Assembly: GCF_014838715.1 (NCBI RefSeq)
Contig: NZ_CP061947.1
Location: forward strand, 5,074,001 to 5,138,000
From: Algoriphagus sp. Y33
GTDB lineage: Bacteria > Bacteroidota > Bacteroidia > Cytophagales > Cyclobacteriaceae
Length of the DNA stretch: 64,000 nt
Reading direction: 5' to 3'
The position numbers were made by a program, and so were the translations under genes. Numbering within the stretch: the first letter of the stretch is position 1; each line of letters starts with the position of its first letter. The notes beneath the pieces were generated by a model. The model did not search any database, was not told the origin of the DNA, and saw only the letters and a program-made list of their open reading frames with translations. Positions 1 through 8,970 of the stretch are shown piece after piece.

Positions 1-725
1 ATCTTACGAATACTATCAGCTTGAGATTGAAGAATATCTAAGTTTTCGCTGGTTTTTTTTGTCTTTGTCTCCCTGTAAAATTCATTGACATTTTCCACTA
101 GGTTTTCATTGAACACTTTGGCGTAAGCCTCATCCTTCGAAGAGATAGTAACCTTGATTATCGTCAATTTTCTATCCGGTTTGGTTACCGAAAGTTGATA
201 CTCGCGTACCAGTTTGGCTACTTCTTTCACTACGGAATCCTGAGAAACCGTAAAATTCTCTCTGGGAATAGAGAAATCCATTGCGGCTATATCTACTTTG
301 GAAGCCCATCTTTTGTCAATCTTCTCAAATTGTATAAACCGGTCTATCAACAATTGATTTTCATCAAATGGACTTAGCAATGCCTCATCCAGCATGCGGT
401 CAGAGCGGTAAAGTTCCATTATATTGTCTCCCTGAAAAAGTCCGCTTGTTCCACCCATGGATCCCAGATTTACACCCACCAATGAGGCTAAACCTGACAT
501 TTGCCCCATGCCTCCCGAATCGCCGTCTTCCAATACAAAGGAAGTACTGGCAACAAATACAGGCTTCTTGAAAATAGAAACCAGTGCTCCTAACGCTATG
601 CCCACTATCCCTGCCAGAATTAATATTTTCCACTGGGAGATAAAATAGGACATCCACCCTGACAAGTTTTGAGTGACTTCCCTAAACGTAAATTGACTAT
701 CCGAAAAATGCTTAGATTTTGACAT
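1..725 (-). CDS. Wzz-type polysaccharide chain-length determinant protein (3' end outside window)
   Basis: Inner-membrane polysaccharide co-polymerase that would set chain length and work with the outer-membrane exporter. About 241 residues are visible from the ATG at 723-725. One membrane helix lies at about residues 33-52 (ILILAGIVGIALGALV), followed by a Wzz-like periplasmic domain (VFVASTSFVLEDGDSGG) and a segment turning charged and helical (LDILQSQADSIRK) where the window ends. The start is fixed by the neighbour: the stop TAA of the SLBB gene and this ATG share one base (TAATG), so the two are translationally coupled. Glycine/methionine-rich loops after the first strand are typical of Bacteroidota members. 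The C-terminal helix, and any fused tyrosine-kinase domain, cannot be seen. Family call is confident; the polymer is unknown. Confidence 0.85.
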   Translation of the reverse strand, partial: MSKSKHFSDSQFTFREVTQNLSGWMSYFISQWKILILAGIVGIALGALVSIFKKPVFVASTSFVLEDGDSGGMGQMSGLASLVGVNLGSMGGTSGLFQGDNIMELYRSDRMLDEALLSPFDENQLLIDRFIQFEKIDKRWASKVDIAAMDFSIPRENFTVSQDSVVKEVAKLVREYQLSVTKPDRKLTIIKVTISSKDEAYAKVFNENLVENVNEFYRETKTKKTSENLDILQSQADSIRK

Positions 726-3301
726 TACCAGTTGATTTGAGAAATAACCAAACCCAGAGTGGCCAATCCAGTAGTGATTCCGACCACTTCACCTAAGCGT
801 AGTGGTATTTTAGGTCCTTTCGTGGGTACAATGACTTCAGCCCCGGGCTCTACCTGCGGATAATTTCTGATTCCCAACAAGCCTTTGGTCCGCTTCACTG
901 CCCCATTGGCATAGACCACGTAAGTTTGCTTTCTATTGGCACGACGCTCAAAACCACCTGCACCATTGATGTAATATTTCAGACTGCGTCCCGACTCATG
1001 CCGAAGGGTAGTAGGATAAACTAAGTCGCCTCTCATTCTTACCGTTTGAAATAATTTGGGAACTGAAAGAATATCACCTTCTTCCAATAGAAGGTCATTT
1101 TCTGAGCCCGGGGTTTTCAATATTTCATCGAGATTGATTGCCACTGCTTCGGTTTCTTTTAGTTTGACCGCAAACCCGGGCGTTTCCGAGGCAATTTGAT
1201 CCAAGGATTCTTTCTTCGCCTGTGCCAACTGGTTGTCTACAGGAGAGTTAGTTTGCTGATAATCATTCAACAAGCGCTGAAGCAGTTCTGTCTGTGCCTC
1301 AGAGTTGCTCGGATCTTCGGCAAGTTTCATACGCAGCCCTTCCAAATTCCGCTGCCGGCGCAGTTGCTCAGACTCGGTGTTGAAAAACTCGGTTCGTCTG
1401 ATTAGCGTTGCGCCTTTTGCATAGCCAAATTGATTAAGCCCTCCAGCCCGTTTGATCAAGTCGGAAATACGGTCAGCACTGCTCTCGATAGCAAATATCC
1501 CGGGTGAGTTCACCTGACCTTCAACAGCTACCAATCTCTGCATGGTGAAACTCGCTCTTTTTCTTACAATGACCTGATCAAAAGGTACCAAAGAAGGGGA
1601 GTTTGGGTGATACCCCAAGTCTGGATTCACCTGTGTGGGAATGATATCCGCCAAGGTTCCCAAGTCTGAATCCTCCAGCCGCCTTGCTATCTCTATATCC
1701 TGGGAATTTGCCGATTCCTGAAAACCTCCTGCCATCACAATCAAATCCTCTACCTTCATCTTTGCGGAATAAGGATAAACGCCGGGTCTTTTCACCTCTC
1801 CAAGTATCTGTACATATTCTTCGTTATTGATATCATATATGCTGGCGATCCTTACCACATCTTCGCGATAAAGTAAAATATCGGGACTTGTCCCATCCAA
1901 AATTCCCCGCAGATTTACCTGAATCATCTCCGTGCTCAGATCATCCTTAGTCCGAAGGATACTTGCCTGCGTAGTATAGGCATCTCCACGGAGCCCTTCT
2001 GCATTTTTTACCAGTTGAGATAGGGTAAGTCCCTCGTCCAATGCGAATGTACCTTGCCGATATACTGCGCCTTTGATCTGAACGCGATTGGAATAGCGAT
2101 CCAAGATCCTCTGAACGGTGATCTCATCCCCACCCTTAAGGATAAACATATCAAATTGATTCTGATACACATCGGATACGGAGCGCTGGTTTCCGGTAAT
2201 TCTTGAAATCGCCACACGGTCTTTGAACGCATGGTCTGTAAATCCACCCGCATAATTTAAAATGTCAGTAAACGTATCTCTGTCACTTGCCTCAAAAATC
2301 ATTGGTCGCTTTACTTCTCCTTTGATTTTCACATGAGAAAGATAGGGCGGTACTAATATGACATCTTGGTCTTGAAGCTTCAGATCAAGTTGTGCCGTAC
2401 CATTAATTAGCAAATCATAGACATCGATTTCCGCAACTTGCTTATTATTTCTGACCAATTTGATCTTTCGCATGGATCCGTTTTCATTGGGCCCCCCTGC
2501 GGCATAGAGTGCGTTGAAAACCGTGGAAAATGCACTTAATGTAAATGTGCCAGGTAACCGGACTTCTCCCAAAATGTTCACCTTTATAGTACCCACGTTT
2601 CCTAAAGTAACTTGGAGAAAGGTATTGGGATTACTCCCGAGGAGTCCCGAATAATACTTTCCTACGCGATTTTTCAGAATTCCTGTGGCTTCCTCGATGG
2701 ACTTGCCTGAGACATATACAGGCCCAATATTATCAAGAAGAACAAACCCATCCGGGTTGACCGTAGCTTCATAGTACTGCTCTGACTGACCATAGATATC
2801 CACATAAATCAAATCTCCTGGACTTAGTATATAGCTTTTTGGGGTAGCTTGATTCAGACTTGGCTCAAAACTTAAGTTTCTATTCGTCTGATAAAAAAGA
2901 GAGGATCCAAAAATTTCATTTTCACCGGTATTCATTGAAGTTTCGCCAGAAGGCTGGATCATTCCTTCATTGATTCCTGCCATATTAACCTGCTGGCGGG
3001 ATTCTCTCTTGGAGTTTTGAGTATTTCTTCCCGATGTTTGGACATCTTCCTGAATTCTAGCCCTCATTTTTGCAACTTCGCTTTTTGGCATTCCCTGCGC
3101 TTCCAGTGCTTTGAGAAACTCAGATCTGGACAAGCCTGCCTCTTCTGCCCGCAAGAGCAAGTCATCGACCTGTTCATCTGAAAGCTCATCAACTATGATT
3201 TTGCTTGCCTCGTTTAATTCTTGTGCGAAAGTTTGAGGAATAGCCAACCCTATAAAGGCCAGAAACAAGAAAAAGTGTGAGAATCGTACAATTGAAATCA
3301 T
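725..3301 (-). CDS. SLBB-domain polysaccharide export outer-membrane protein
   Basis: Wza-like outer-membrane export protein for exopolysaccharide or capsule, 858 residues. A Sec signal peptide ends near residue 27 (AIPQTFAQ). A coiled, charged segment (about 28-115) precedes the Poly_export domain (SYILSPGDLIYVDIYG, about residue 160). Several SLBB modules follow, recognisable by repeated phrases such as GEVKRPG, GAVYRQGTF, GEVRLPGTF and VEGQVNSPGIF. A hydrophobic stretch near the C-terminus (VVGITTGLATLGLVIS) may span a membrane. It is much longer than E. coli Wza (about 380 aa) because of the extra SLBB copies, as is common in Bacteroidota. It overlaps the Wzz gene by one base and presumably forms an operon with it. 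Confidence 0.92.
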   Translation of the reverse strand: MISIVRFSHFFLFLAFIGLAIPQTFAQELNEASKIIVDELSDEQVDDLLLRAEEAGLSRSEFLKALEAQGMPKSEVAKMRARIQEDVQTSGRNTQNSKRESRQQVNMAGINEGMIQPSGETSMNTGENEIFGSSLFYQTNRNLSFEPSLNQATPKSYILSPGDLIYVDIYGQSEQYYEATVNPDGFVLLDNIGPVYVSGKSIEEATGILKNRVGKYYSGLLGSNPNTFLQVTLGNVGTIKVNILGEVRLPGTFTLSAFSTVFNALYAAGGPNENGSMRKIKLVRNNKQVAEIDVYDLLINGTAQLDLKLQDQDVILVPPYLSHVKIKGEVKRPMIFEASDRDTFTDILNYAGGFTDHAFKDRVAISRITGNQRSVSDVYQNQFDMFILKGGDEITVQRILDRYSNRVQIKGAVYRQGTFALDEGLTLSQLVKNAEGLRGDAYTTQASILRTKDDLSTEMIQVNLRGILDGTSPDILLYREDVVRIASIYDINNEEYVQILGEVKRPGVYPYSAKMKVEDLIVMAGGFQESANSQDIEIARRLEDSDLGTLADIIPTQVNPDLGYHPNSPSLVPFDQVIVRKRASFTMQRLVAVEGQVNSPGIFAIESSADRISDLIKRAGGLNQFGYAKGATLIRRTEFFNTESEQLRRQRNLEGLRMKLAEDPSNSEAQTELLQRLLNDYQQTNSPVDNQLAQAKKESLDQIASETPGFAVKLKETEAVAINLDEILKTPGSENDLLLEEGDILSVPKLFQTVRMRGDLVYPTTLRHESGRSLKYYINGAGGFERRANRKQTYVVYANGAVKRTKGLLGIRNYPQVEPGAEVIVPTKGPKIPLRLGEVVGITTGLATLGLVISQINW

Positions 3302-3454
3302 AAGAAAAGGTAGTTCCGGTGAATCAATAACAAATATGGGGATTAAAATTCCATGAATTCCCTAGTTCCTCCAAATTTAGTCCCAAAAACCTACAGATAC
3401 ACGTTCAGGAGCCCATATTTACTGGGTATATGAACTCATAGGAAATAAACAAAA

Positions 3455-3508
3455 TCCCTGCGGCATCCTTCGCATTCTCTGTGTTAAAGCTTTTTCACCG
3501 TGGAGGCA
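3455..3508 (-). repeat. degenerate copy of a CGCAAAG/ACACAGAG word repeat
   Basis: Read on the minus strand, the 213-base gap between the radical SAM stop and the SLBB start contains CCACGGTGAAAAAGC, then TTTAACACAGAGAATGCG and AAGGATGCCGCAGGG. The same vocabulary occurs at 37296-37325 and 52842-52880, each time within about 75 bases of the 3' end of a minus-strand gene. No open frame or clear terminator is visible in the rest of the gap. Confidence 0.4.
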
Positions 3509-3514
3509 AGTAAA

Positions 3515-4519
3515 CTACTCCGTACAATTCCTACAAATGTCGATCTTATTTCTATCACCGAGCAGCTGTGTTCGGAAGTGTTGATAGGGTAGAGATGTCC
3601 AGATAGAAGCTAGTGATTGTGATTTCAATTCACCCATTACATACTTGGCATCTTTGTCAAAGCAGCATGGGACTACTTTTCCATCCCATGTAGCTACTAC
3701 GCCTTGCCACATCCGCCAGCATTTATTCTCTTGCTTTTTCTTTAATCTCCATTTACCATTTTCTGCAGGTACATATCTGGAATATCCCAAATCAGACGGG
3801 ATCAACTCGGAACCATTTTCGAAATTATAGATCTGGGTAGTTTTCAGCTGCAGTTCATCAACCTGTAATTTCTCTGCCCAGCGTTTTAATCCGGGAAGTT
3901 GATGTTCGTTTTGTCCCGTGACAAGAAACTGCAATATCACACGGGGAAAGTGTTGTCCGGACTTTTTCCGTTCTGTCAAGAGTAGCTTAATTCCCTCCTG
4001 CACTTGCTCCAATCGGCCCCCTATGCGGTATTTTTCATAAATCCCCTGCGTGATCCCATCCACTGAAACTATCAATTGTTTCAAGCCACTTTGGAGAACT
4101 CCATTGACTTGATTCTCCGTTAAATAATGTGCATTGGTAGAGGTTGAGGTGAAAACTCCTTTGGAATCTGCATAGGCTACCATTTCCAAAAAATGTGGAT
4201 TCAAAAATGGTTCTCCCTGAAAATATAAATGCAGCCAAGTGATATGCTGGTATGTTTGATCAATAGTTCTTTGAAAAAGAGCTTCTTGAAGCATACCCGT
4301 AGGTCTTGAAAATGCCCGTAATCCCGAGGGGCATTCCGGACAGCGTAAGTTACAGCCAGTAGTAGGCTCTATGGAAAGTGTAGTAGGCTTACCCCAAAGA
4401 ATCGGTCTGCCCACAAGCTTGGAAATCTGAAACGAGCAGACTAGCAGCGCATAGTTAATTATTTTCTGAAATGTCAGAAGACGAAAGAATACCATTGCCG
4501 TGATCAACTTATTTTTCAC
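3515..4519 (-). CDS. radical SAM/SPASM domain protein
   Basis: Iron-sulfur S-adenosylmethionine radical enzyme of 334 residues. The radical SAM cluster motif CNLRCPEC supplies Cys56, Cys60 and Cys63. The C-terminal part has a SPASM-type set of cysteines (CWRMW, VVPCCFD, ICRNC) expected to hold auxiliary Fe-S clusters. A basic, hydrophobic N-terminus (about 8-30) could associate with the membrane. The start is GTG at 4519; an ATG eight codons downstream is possible. It lies 45 bases after the receiver-cyclase gene in the same direction, so it may share that transcript, and it sits upstream of the polysaccharide export genes. SPASM enzymes modify peptides or sugars; the substrate cannot be told from the sequence and no precursor peptide is visible next to it. 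Confidence 0.85.
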   Translation of the reverse strand: MKNKLITAMVFFRLLTFQKIINYALLVCSFQISKLVGRPILWGKPTTLSIEPTTGCNLRCPECPSGLRAFSRPTGMLQEALFQRTIDQTYQHITWLHLYFQGEPFLNPHFLEMVAYADSKGVFTSTSTNAHYLTENQVNGVLQSGLKQLIVSVDGITQGIYEKYRIGGRLEQVQEGIKLLLTERKKSGQHFPRVILQFLVTGQNEHQLPGLKRWAEKLQVDELQLKTTQIYNFENGSELIPSDLGYSRYVPAENGKWRLKKKQENKCWRMWQGVVATWDGKVVPCCFDKDAKYVMGELKSQSLASIWTSLPYQHFRTQLLGDRNKIDICRNCTE

Positions 4520-4564
4520 GAAGCCAAGTAAGGCAGAGAAAAGAACAGAAGCAATTCAGAGGTC

Positions 4565-5605
4565 CTATTTCACAACTTCTAGCACGGAAACCGGTTTGGC
4601 CTTATTTTTCAGGCTGATCTCTCCCAGTTGTTGAAAAGTAAATAGGTCAGAAATTCCCTGAGTACATTTCTCCAAAATCAGAATCTGGCCGGGGGCTGCA
4701 GTACTTTGAAGTCGGGCAGCTACGTTTACAGCATCACCGATCACGGTGTAGTCCAGTCTTTTCAATGATTGGGAGCCGATATTTCCGGAAACCATTTCCC
4801 CTGAATTCAGCCCTATAGATACCTTGGGGCTGAAATTTGATTTTTTGGAATACATAGGCATTGAGTTCATTTTATCCCGAATAGCTATACTAGCCCTCAA
4901 TGCTCTTTCTATCTGATCCTGACCTTTGAAAACGGCCATTACCGCGTCACCTATAAATTTGTCCACAGCTCCCTTTTGATCTATAATTTCGCGTACCATC
5001 AGGTCGAAATACTCATTAAGCAGGGAGACGACCACATTAGGTTCTTCATTTTCAGAAATCCGGGTAAATCCTGACAAGTCCACAAAAACCACTGTTGCTT
5101 CCACTGTTTCGTTTTCCATCAGGGATGTTTCAGATTCCTTTCCTATCATGAAATTGAGGACGGTTTCATCCACGTACATTTTCAGGATGTTGTTTTCCTT
5201 CAGCGCAGTGAGGGTAGATTTGATCTGGTTGATGTGCTGAAGAGTCTTCTCTATAGTAATCTCCAAATCCTGAAAATCGACTGGCTTGGTAATGAAATCA
5301 AATGCTCCTCTATTCATCGCAGTACGAATATTTTCCAAGTCGCCGTAAGCAGAGATAATCACAGCTTTGAGCAGTGGATTTTGTTCTTTTACTTTGGTCA
5401 AGAGAGTAAGTCCATCCATTTCCGGCATATTAATATCACTCAAAATCATGTCGATATCAGGATGTGCCTGTAACCTTTCTAAAGCCTCCCGCCCATTCAG
5501 CGCAAATACAAAATCATACTCCCCCGTTCGAATCTTACGCCTGAATTTCTGCATTAGCAGGATTTCCAAATCTGCTTCATCGTCTACTACAAGTATCTTA
5601 GCCAT
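4565..5605 (-). CDS. response regulator with adenylate cyclase output domain
   Basis: Two-domain signalling protein, 346 residues. The receiver domain (1-125) has the phospho-acceptor Asp57 in [10 protein letters not shown] and the KP of FITKPVDF. A helical linker (about 125-165) leads to a class III nucleotide cyclase domain: metal-binding Asp176 (VFVDLSGF) and Asp220 (DKFIGD), and transition-state Asn294 and Arg298 ([10 protein letters not shown]). Lys216 and Asp285 occupy the two purine-selecting positions of ATP-using enzymes, so cAMP rather than cGMP is predicted. It starts 11 bases after the stand-alone receiver gene and belongs to the operon with the histidine kinase at 6093. Phosphorylation of Asp57 would be expected to switch cyclase activity. 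Confidence 0.92.
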   Translation of the reverse strand: MAKILVVDDEADLEILLMQKFRRKIRTGEYDFVFALNGREALERLQAHPDIDMILSDINMPEMDGLTLLTKVKEQNPLLKAVIISAYGDLENIRTAMNRGAFDFITKPVDFQDLEITIEKTLQHINQIKSTLTALKENNILKMYVDETVLNFMIGKESETSLMENETVEATVVFVDLSGFTRISENEEPNVVVSLLNEYFDLMVREIIDQKGAVDKFIGDAVMAVFKGQDQIERALRASIAIRDKMNSMPMYSKKSNFSPKVSIGLNSGEMVSGNIGSQSLKRLDYTVIGDAVNVAARLQSTAAPGQILILEKCTQGISDLFTFQQLGEISLKNKAKPVSVLEVVK

Positions 5606-5616
5606 AGGTCAATGAT

Positions 5617-6000
5617 CTATTCTTGATTGATTATTCTTCCAATTTCTTTTTTTAGGGAATCAAAATCTATCGGTTTAGTGAAAAATTCCTTGGCCCCTGA
5701 TTCCATTGCTTTCTTATAATTCTCAGTATCCCCATAAGCAGAGATCATGCTCACGCTGATAGCCGGAAATTTGTTTTTAATCCTATCTAGTAACTCTAAC
5801 CCTGTCATACCGGGCATATTAATATCTGAAAACACATAAACGACTTCAGGTGGATGTTCGCTGACAAGTAACTTGAGAGCCTCCTCACCAGAAAAGGCAA
5901 ACGCAAGATCCAAAAGCCCACTTCGGACTTCTTTTCTGAATTTCTGGCGAAAAAGCAGCTCTATATCCCGCTCGTCATCGACGATTAATATTTTTGTCAT
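5617..6000 (-). CDS. single-domain response regulator
   Basis: CheY-like receiver of 127 residues with no output domain. The acidic pair Asp8-Asp9 (IVDDE), phospho-acceptor Asp59 (SDINMPGMTG), the conserved Ser/Thr region (SMISAYGD) and the Lys of FTKPIDF are all present. It is close in sequence to the receiver half of its neighbour at 4565-5605 (shared SDINMPxM and AYGD), suggesting a duplication. It lies between the kinase and the receiver-cyclase and may act as a phosphate sink or branch for the same kinase. Confidence 0.92.
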   Translation of the reverse strand: MTKILIVDDERDIELLFRQKFRKEVRSGLLDLAFAFSGEEALKLLVSEHPPEVVYVFSDINMPGMTGLELLDRIKNKFPAISVSMISAYGDTENYKKAMESGAKEFFTKPIDFDSLKKEIGRIINQE

Positions 6001-6092
6001 GGTGTTGATAGTATGATTGGCAATGTATTTTCAAATCCGGGAAAACTATCCCTCTTGGGATAAAATACCAAAGTTTCCTCTGGATTCCTTAA

Positions 6093-7475
6093 TTATTCCG
6101 GAAGGAAAATAAGAAATTCGGTCCAGGAATCTTTTCCATTTTCCTTAGTGTTATTTTGACTGGTTACAGTCAGTTTTCCTCCATGTACTTTTATAATATC
6201 ATAGCTCAATGAAAGCCCCAAACCCGTTCCCAGTCCAGTTGGCTTAGTAGTGAAAAAAGGCTGGAAGATTTTGTCTTTAACCTCTTCAGGCATTCCTGTC
6301 CCATTGTCTTTCACCCTAATCTCAACACCTGTTGCAGTTCGTTTGGTACTTAACAATACCGTGGGTTTGTAGTCATCCACAAGCCCAGAATTTCCCAGTT
6401 CAGTCAACTGCCTTTTCTTTTCGGAAACTGCATAAAAGGCATTATTGACCAGATTCAAAATCACCCTTCCTATCTCTTGGGAAACGACATTTACCATGCC
6501 CACAGTCTCGTCAAAGTCAGTCTCCATACTTGCGTTGAAAGATTTGTCTTTGGCTCTAAGTCCATGGTAGGAGAGGCGAAGGTATTCATCTGCCAATTCA
6601 TTGATGTTAGTAGACTCTTTCACCCCAGTACTACTTCGACTATGCTGAAGCATTCCTTTCACGATAGCATCCGCCCGCTTTCCGTGATGGATAATCTTAT
6701 CTTCATTGCCTTCTAGGTCACTTACTATTAGCCTTATTTCTTCAAGATCCCCTTTTTCCAATTCAACTTTCAATTCTTCAAGAAGCTCTTTATTCAATTC
6801 AGAGAAATTGGTCACGAAATTCAGAGGGTTTTGTATTTCATGGGCAATACCTGCTGTGAGCTCGCCCAAAGAAGCCATTTTCTCGGATTGTATCAGTTGG
6901 GATTGGGTAGCTTTAAGTTCATAAAGTGTCTTCTCCAAGGCCTCTTTTTGAGCGGTAATTTCTGAAGTCCGTTCTGCCACCTGTATTTCCAACGCATCCT
7001 TTAATTTCTGCGATTGTTTGAATTGAAGTTCTTGCTGAGCAGCTTTTATTCGCTCTATTTCCAAAGCTTTCCGCTGCTTACGGTTGATTATAAGTTGTGC
7101 GATCAGCCATATCCAGGCAAATAACTCCGCTGTCTCAAACCACCCCTCATAGCTATCATAAAACTCAGGGGCAATTAATTCTATGAAATCCTGAAGAATA
7201 TAGGTTATCACCAAAGGCAAAAAGGTATACACGTACTGTTTCAGCGGAGAGAACACCTTTTGACTATATGACGCATATATTAGATATAAAATTGCTGCAT
7301 AGGATACCCACGTCAAGAAACTTTCTATGGCATGAAAGGACACCTGAACCAGCAACAGAACACATCCTGCTATTAGGCATTGAAGAAAAGTCTTCTGCCA
7401 CTCAGGATAAACCTTTTTCGTCTGCTCATGGGTTTGCAGATACCTAAAGGCAATAATCAGAAGTATATAATCCAT
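6093..7475 (-). CDS. membrane-bound sensor histidine kinase
   Basis: Sensor kinase of 460 residues from the ATG at 7473-7475. The N-terminal third carries about four hydrophobic helices (for example CLIAGCVLLLVQVSFH and YVYTFLPLVITYILQDF). A long coiled coil follows (about 135-205), then the phosphorylation box with His212 (AGIAHEIQNPLNF) and a HATPase domain with N, G1 and G2 boxes (NLVNNAF, DNGTGMP, GLGTGLGLSLS). No PAS or periplasmic sensor domain is seen, so the signal is probably read within or near the membrane. A TTG start at 7520 would add 15 residues, but the ATG is preferred. It leads the operon with two receivers, which are its likely partners. Confidence 0.9.
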   Translation of the reverse strand: MDYILLIIAFRYLQTHEQTKKVYPEWQKTFLQCLIAGCVLLLVQVSFHAIESFLTWVSYAAILYLIYASYSQKVFSPLKQYVYTFLPLVITYILQDFIELIAPEFYDSYEGWFETAELFAWIWLIAQLIINRKQRKALEIERIKAAQQELQFKQSQKLKDALEIQVAERTSEITAQKEALEKTLYELKATQSQLIQSEKMASLGELTAGIAHEIQNPLNFVTNFSELNKELLEELKVELEKGDLEEIRLIVSDLEGNEDKIIHHGKRADAIVKGMLQHSRSSTGVKESTNINELADEYLRLSYHGLRAKDKSFNASMETDFDETVGMVNVVSQEIGRVILNLVNNAFYAVSEKKRQLTELGNSGLVDDYKPTVLLSTKRTATGVEIRVKDNGTGMPEEVKDKIFQPFFTTKPTGLGTGLGLSLSYDIIKVHGGKLTVTSQNNTKENGKDSWTEFLIFLPE

Positions 7476-7636
7476 GTAAACTGGGGTTGTATTAAAAACA
7501 AAGACATAAGTGCCAGGCAAAATAACAATAAATTCAGTAGTGAATACTTCTGAATACCCGGAATCAAAGCAGATTCGGACATCGATGAGTATAAGTGTTC
7601 TATTGCCTCTTACACGTGGGAAGCTTTAAGGTTTCA

Positions 7637-8956
7637 TTACCCAAGGGGATTTTCGTGCTCTTTATTGTGCTTTGAAAGCAGCTTAACTAAGTAGTAAATT
7701 AAAGTAAGTATCAGTATAAAAATAAGGATTCCTGTCTTCTCATAACCTGTTAGATTGGAAAGGAAAAATAGGATAATGCCTGCTGATAAAACGGGAACGG
7801 TATGTCCAAATGGAATTTTGAAATTCTCGGTAACCCCTTCATCCCTTTTCCTTAACTTGATTACAGCTAAGGCTACTCCAAAATATACCAAAAGCATACT
7901 TGCTGAAGCGATTACAGCCAACTGGCGAAAACCGCCAATAGCAGCTAGAGTAAAACCAATTCCTGAATAAAGTAAAATCGAGACATAAGGAGTTTTAAAT
8001 CTGGGATGGATAGCGGCCAATCTTTCCAAAGGAATAACCCGGTCGCTTGCCAAACCAAAGATCACTCTCGGCAGGTTCAAAATTTCTCCACTTAGCATAC
8101 CAAACATCGATACTCCTGCTCCGATCAATAAGAGTGTGTAGCCTATTGGGCCGAAAACTACGCTGGCAACGGAGGCTAAGGGAGCTTCCTTAAACTGCGG
8201 CAACTGGTCTCCCAGGACTCCCTGAGAAACAGTCTGGATTAGAATGTAGAGGATCAATACAGAAGATATGCCAATGAAAATAGCCTTGGGAACTGTCTTT
8301 TGCGGATTTTTGATTTCACCTCCCACAGTAAGTCCTGCGTCTCCACCCTGAAAAGCAAAGAATAATATCAGGGATGCCTCCCCAAAACTTGCAAATGAAG
8401 GAGCTGTATCCCAATATAAATTGGCAAGAGAAATATCTTCCCAGCTGAAAAATATCAGCAAAATCAAGGGGGTAAGTTTCGCAACAGTGTTGATTTTCAC
8501 CAATCCAATTCCTTGCCTGACTCCAATTACATTCAGTGAGCACAAGCCCCCAAAAATCAAAAACAAGAGGATAATCCGTATGAATTGAGTATTGAAAACC
8601 GGGAATGCCAACCCGATTAATTCTATTAATGCGTTTGCTACTGCCGCATCAGAAAAAGCACTGCCCATTACCATAAATACTGCAGCCAAAAACCCGGGAT
8701 AGGGACCAAAGGCAGTTTCCACGTAGGCATATCCTCCTCCTGAACGGGTTACTTTGCTTCCCGCTTCTGCGAAACACAGCATAACCATAGAAATCAAGAA
8801 TCCGCAGAATAGGTAAACAAAAATCCCCGAGGACCCCATGATTTCGGCCACTATTGCCGGCAACACGAAAATTCCTGCTCCAACAATGATATTGATGATA
8901 TTAGCCGAGAGCCCCAGCACACCTATTTCCCGCTTTAACCCCGTTTCTTTATCCAT
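7637..8956 (-). CDS. APC-family amino acid permease
   Basis: Inner-membrane amino-acid transporter, 439 residues, with about 12 hydrophobic helices. Helix 1 contains the glycine-rich unwound segment of the APC superfamily (IINIIVGAGIFVLPA), which binds the substrate's amino and carboxyl groups. It starts 14 bases after the stop of the gamma-glutamyltransferase gene and is surely co-transcribed. That context suggests uptake of amino acids or dipeptides freed from glutathione-like gamma-glutamyl compounds in the periplasm. The exact amino acid cannot be called. Confidence 0.9.
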   Translation of the reverse strand: MDKETGLKREIGVLGLSANIINIIVGAGIFVLPAIVAEIMGSSGIFVYLFCGFLISMVMLCFAEAGSKVTRSGGGYAYVETAFGPYPGFLAAVFMVMGSAFSDAAVANALIELIGLAFPVFNTQFIRIILLFLIFGGLCSLNVIGVRQGIGLVKINTVAKLTPLILLIFFSWEDISLANLYWDTAPSFASFGEASLILFFAFQGGDAGLTVGGEIKNPQKTVPKAIFIGISSVLILYILIQTVSQGVLGDQLPQFKEAPLASVASVVFGPIGYTLLLIGAGVSMFGMLSGEILNLPRVIFGLASDRVIPLERLAAIHPRFKTPYVSILLYSGIGFTLAAIGGFRQLAVIASASMLLVYFGVALAVIKLRKRDEGVTENFKIPFGHTVPVLSAGIILFFLSNLTGYEKTGILIFILILTLIYYLVKLLSKHNKEHENPLG

Positions 8957-8970
8957 GGTAATTAGTAGCC

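Noticed and set aside
400..657. 85-codon frame on the minus strand near the left edge
   Set aside because: It is an out-of-frame shadow of the Wzz-like gene; the real frame runs from 725 to the window edge with a membrane helix and family sequence.
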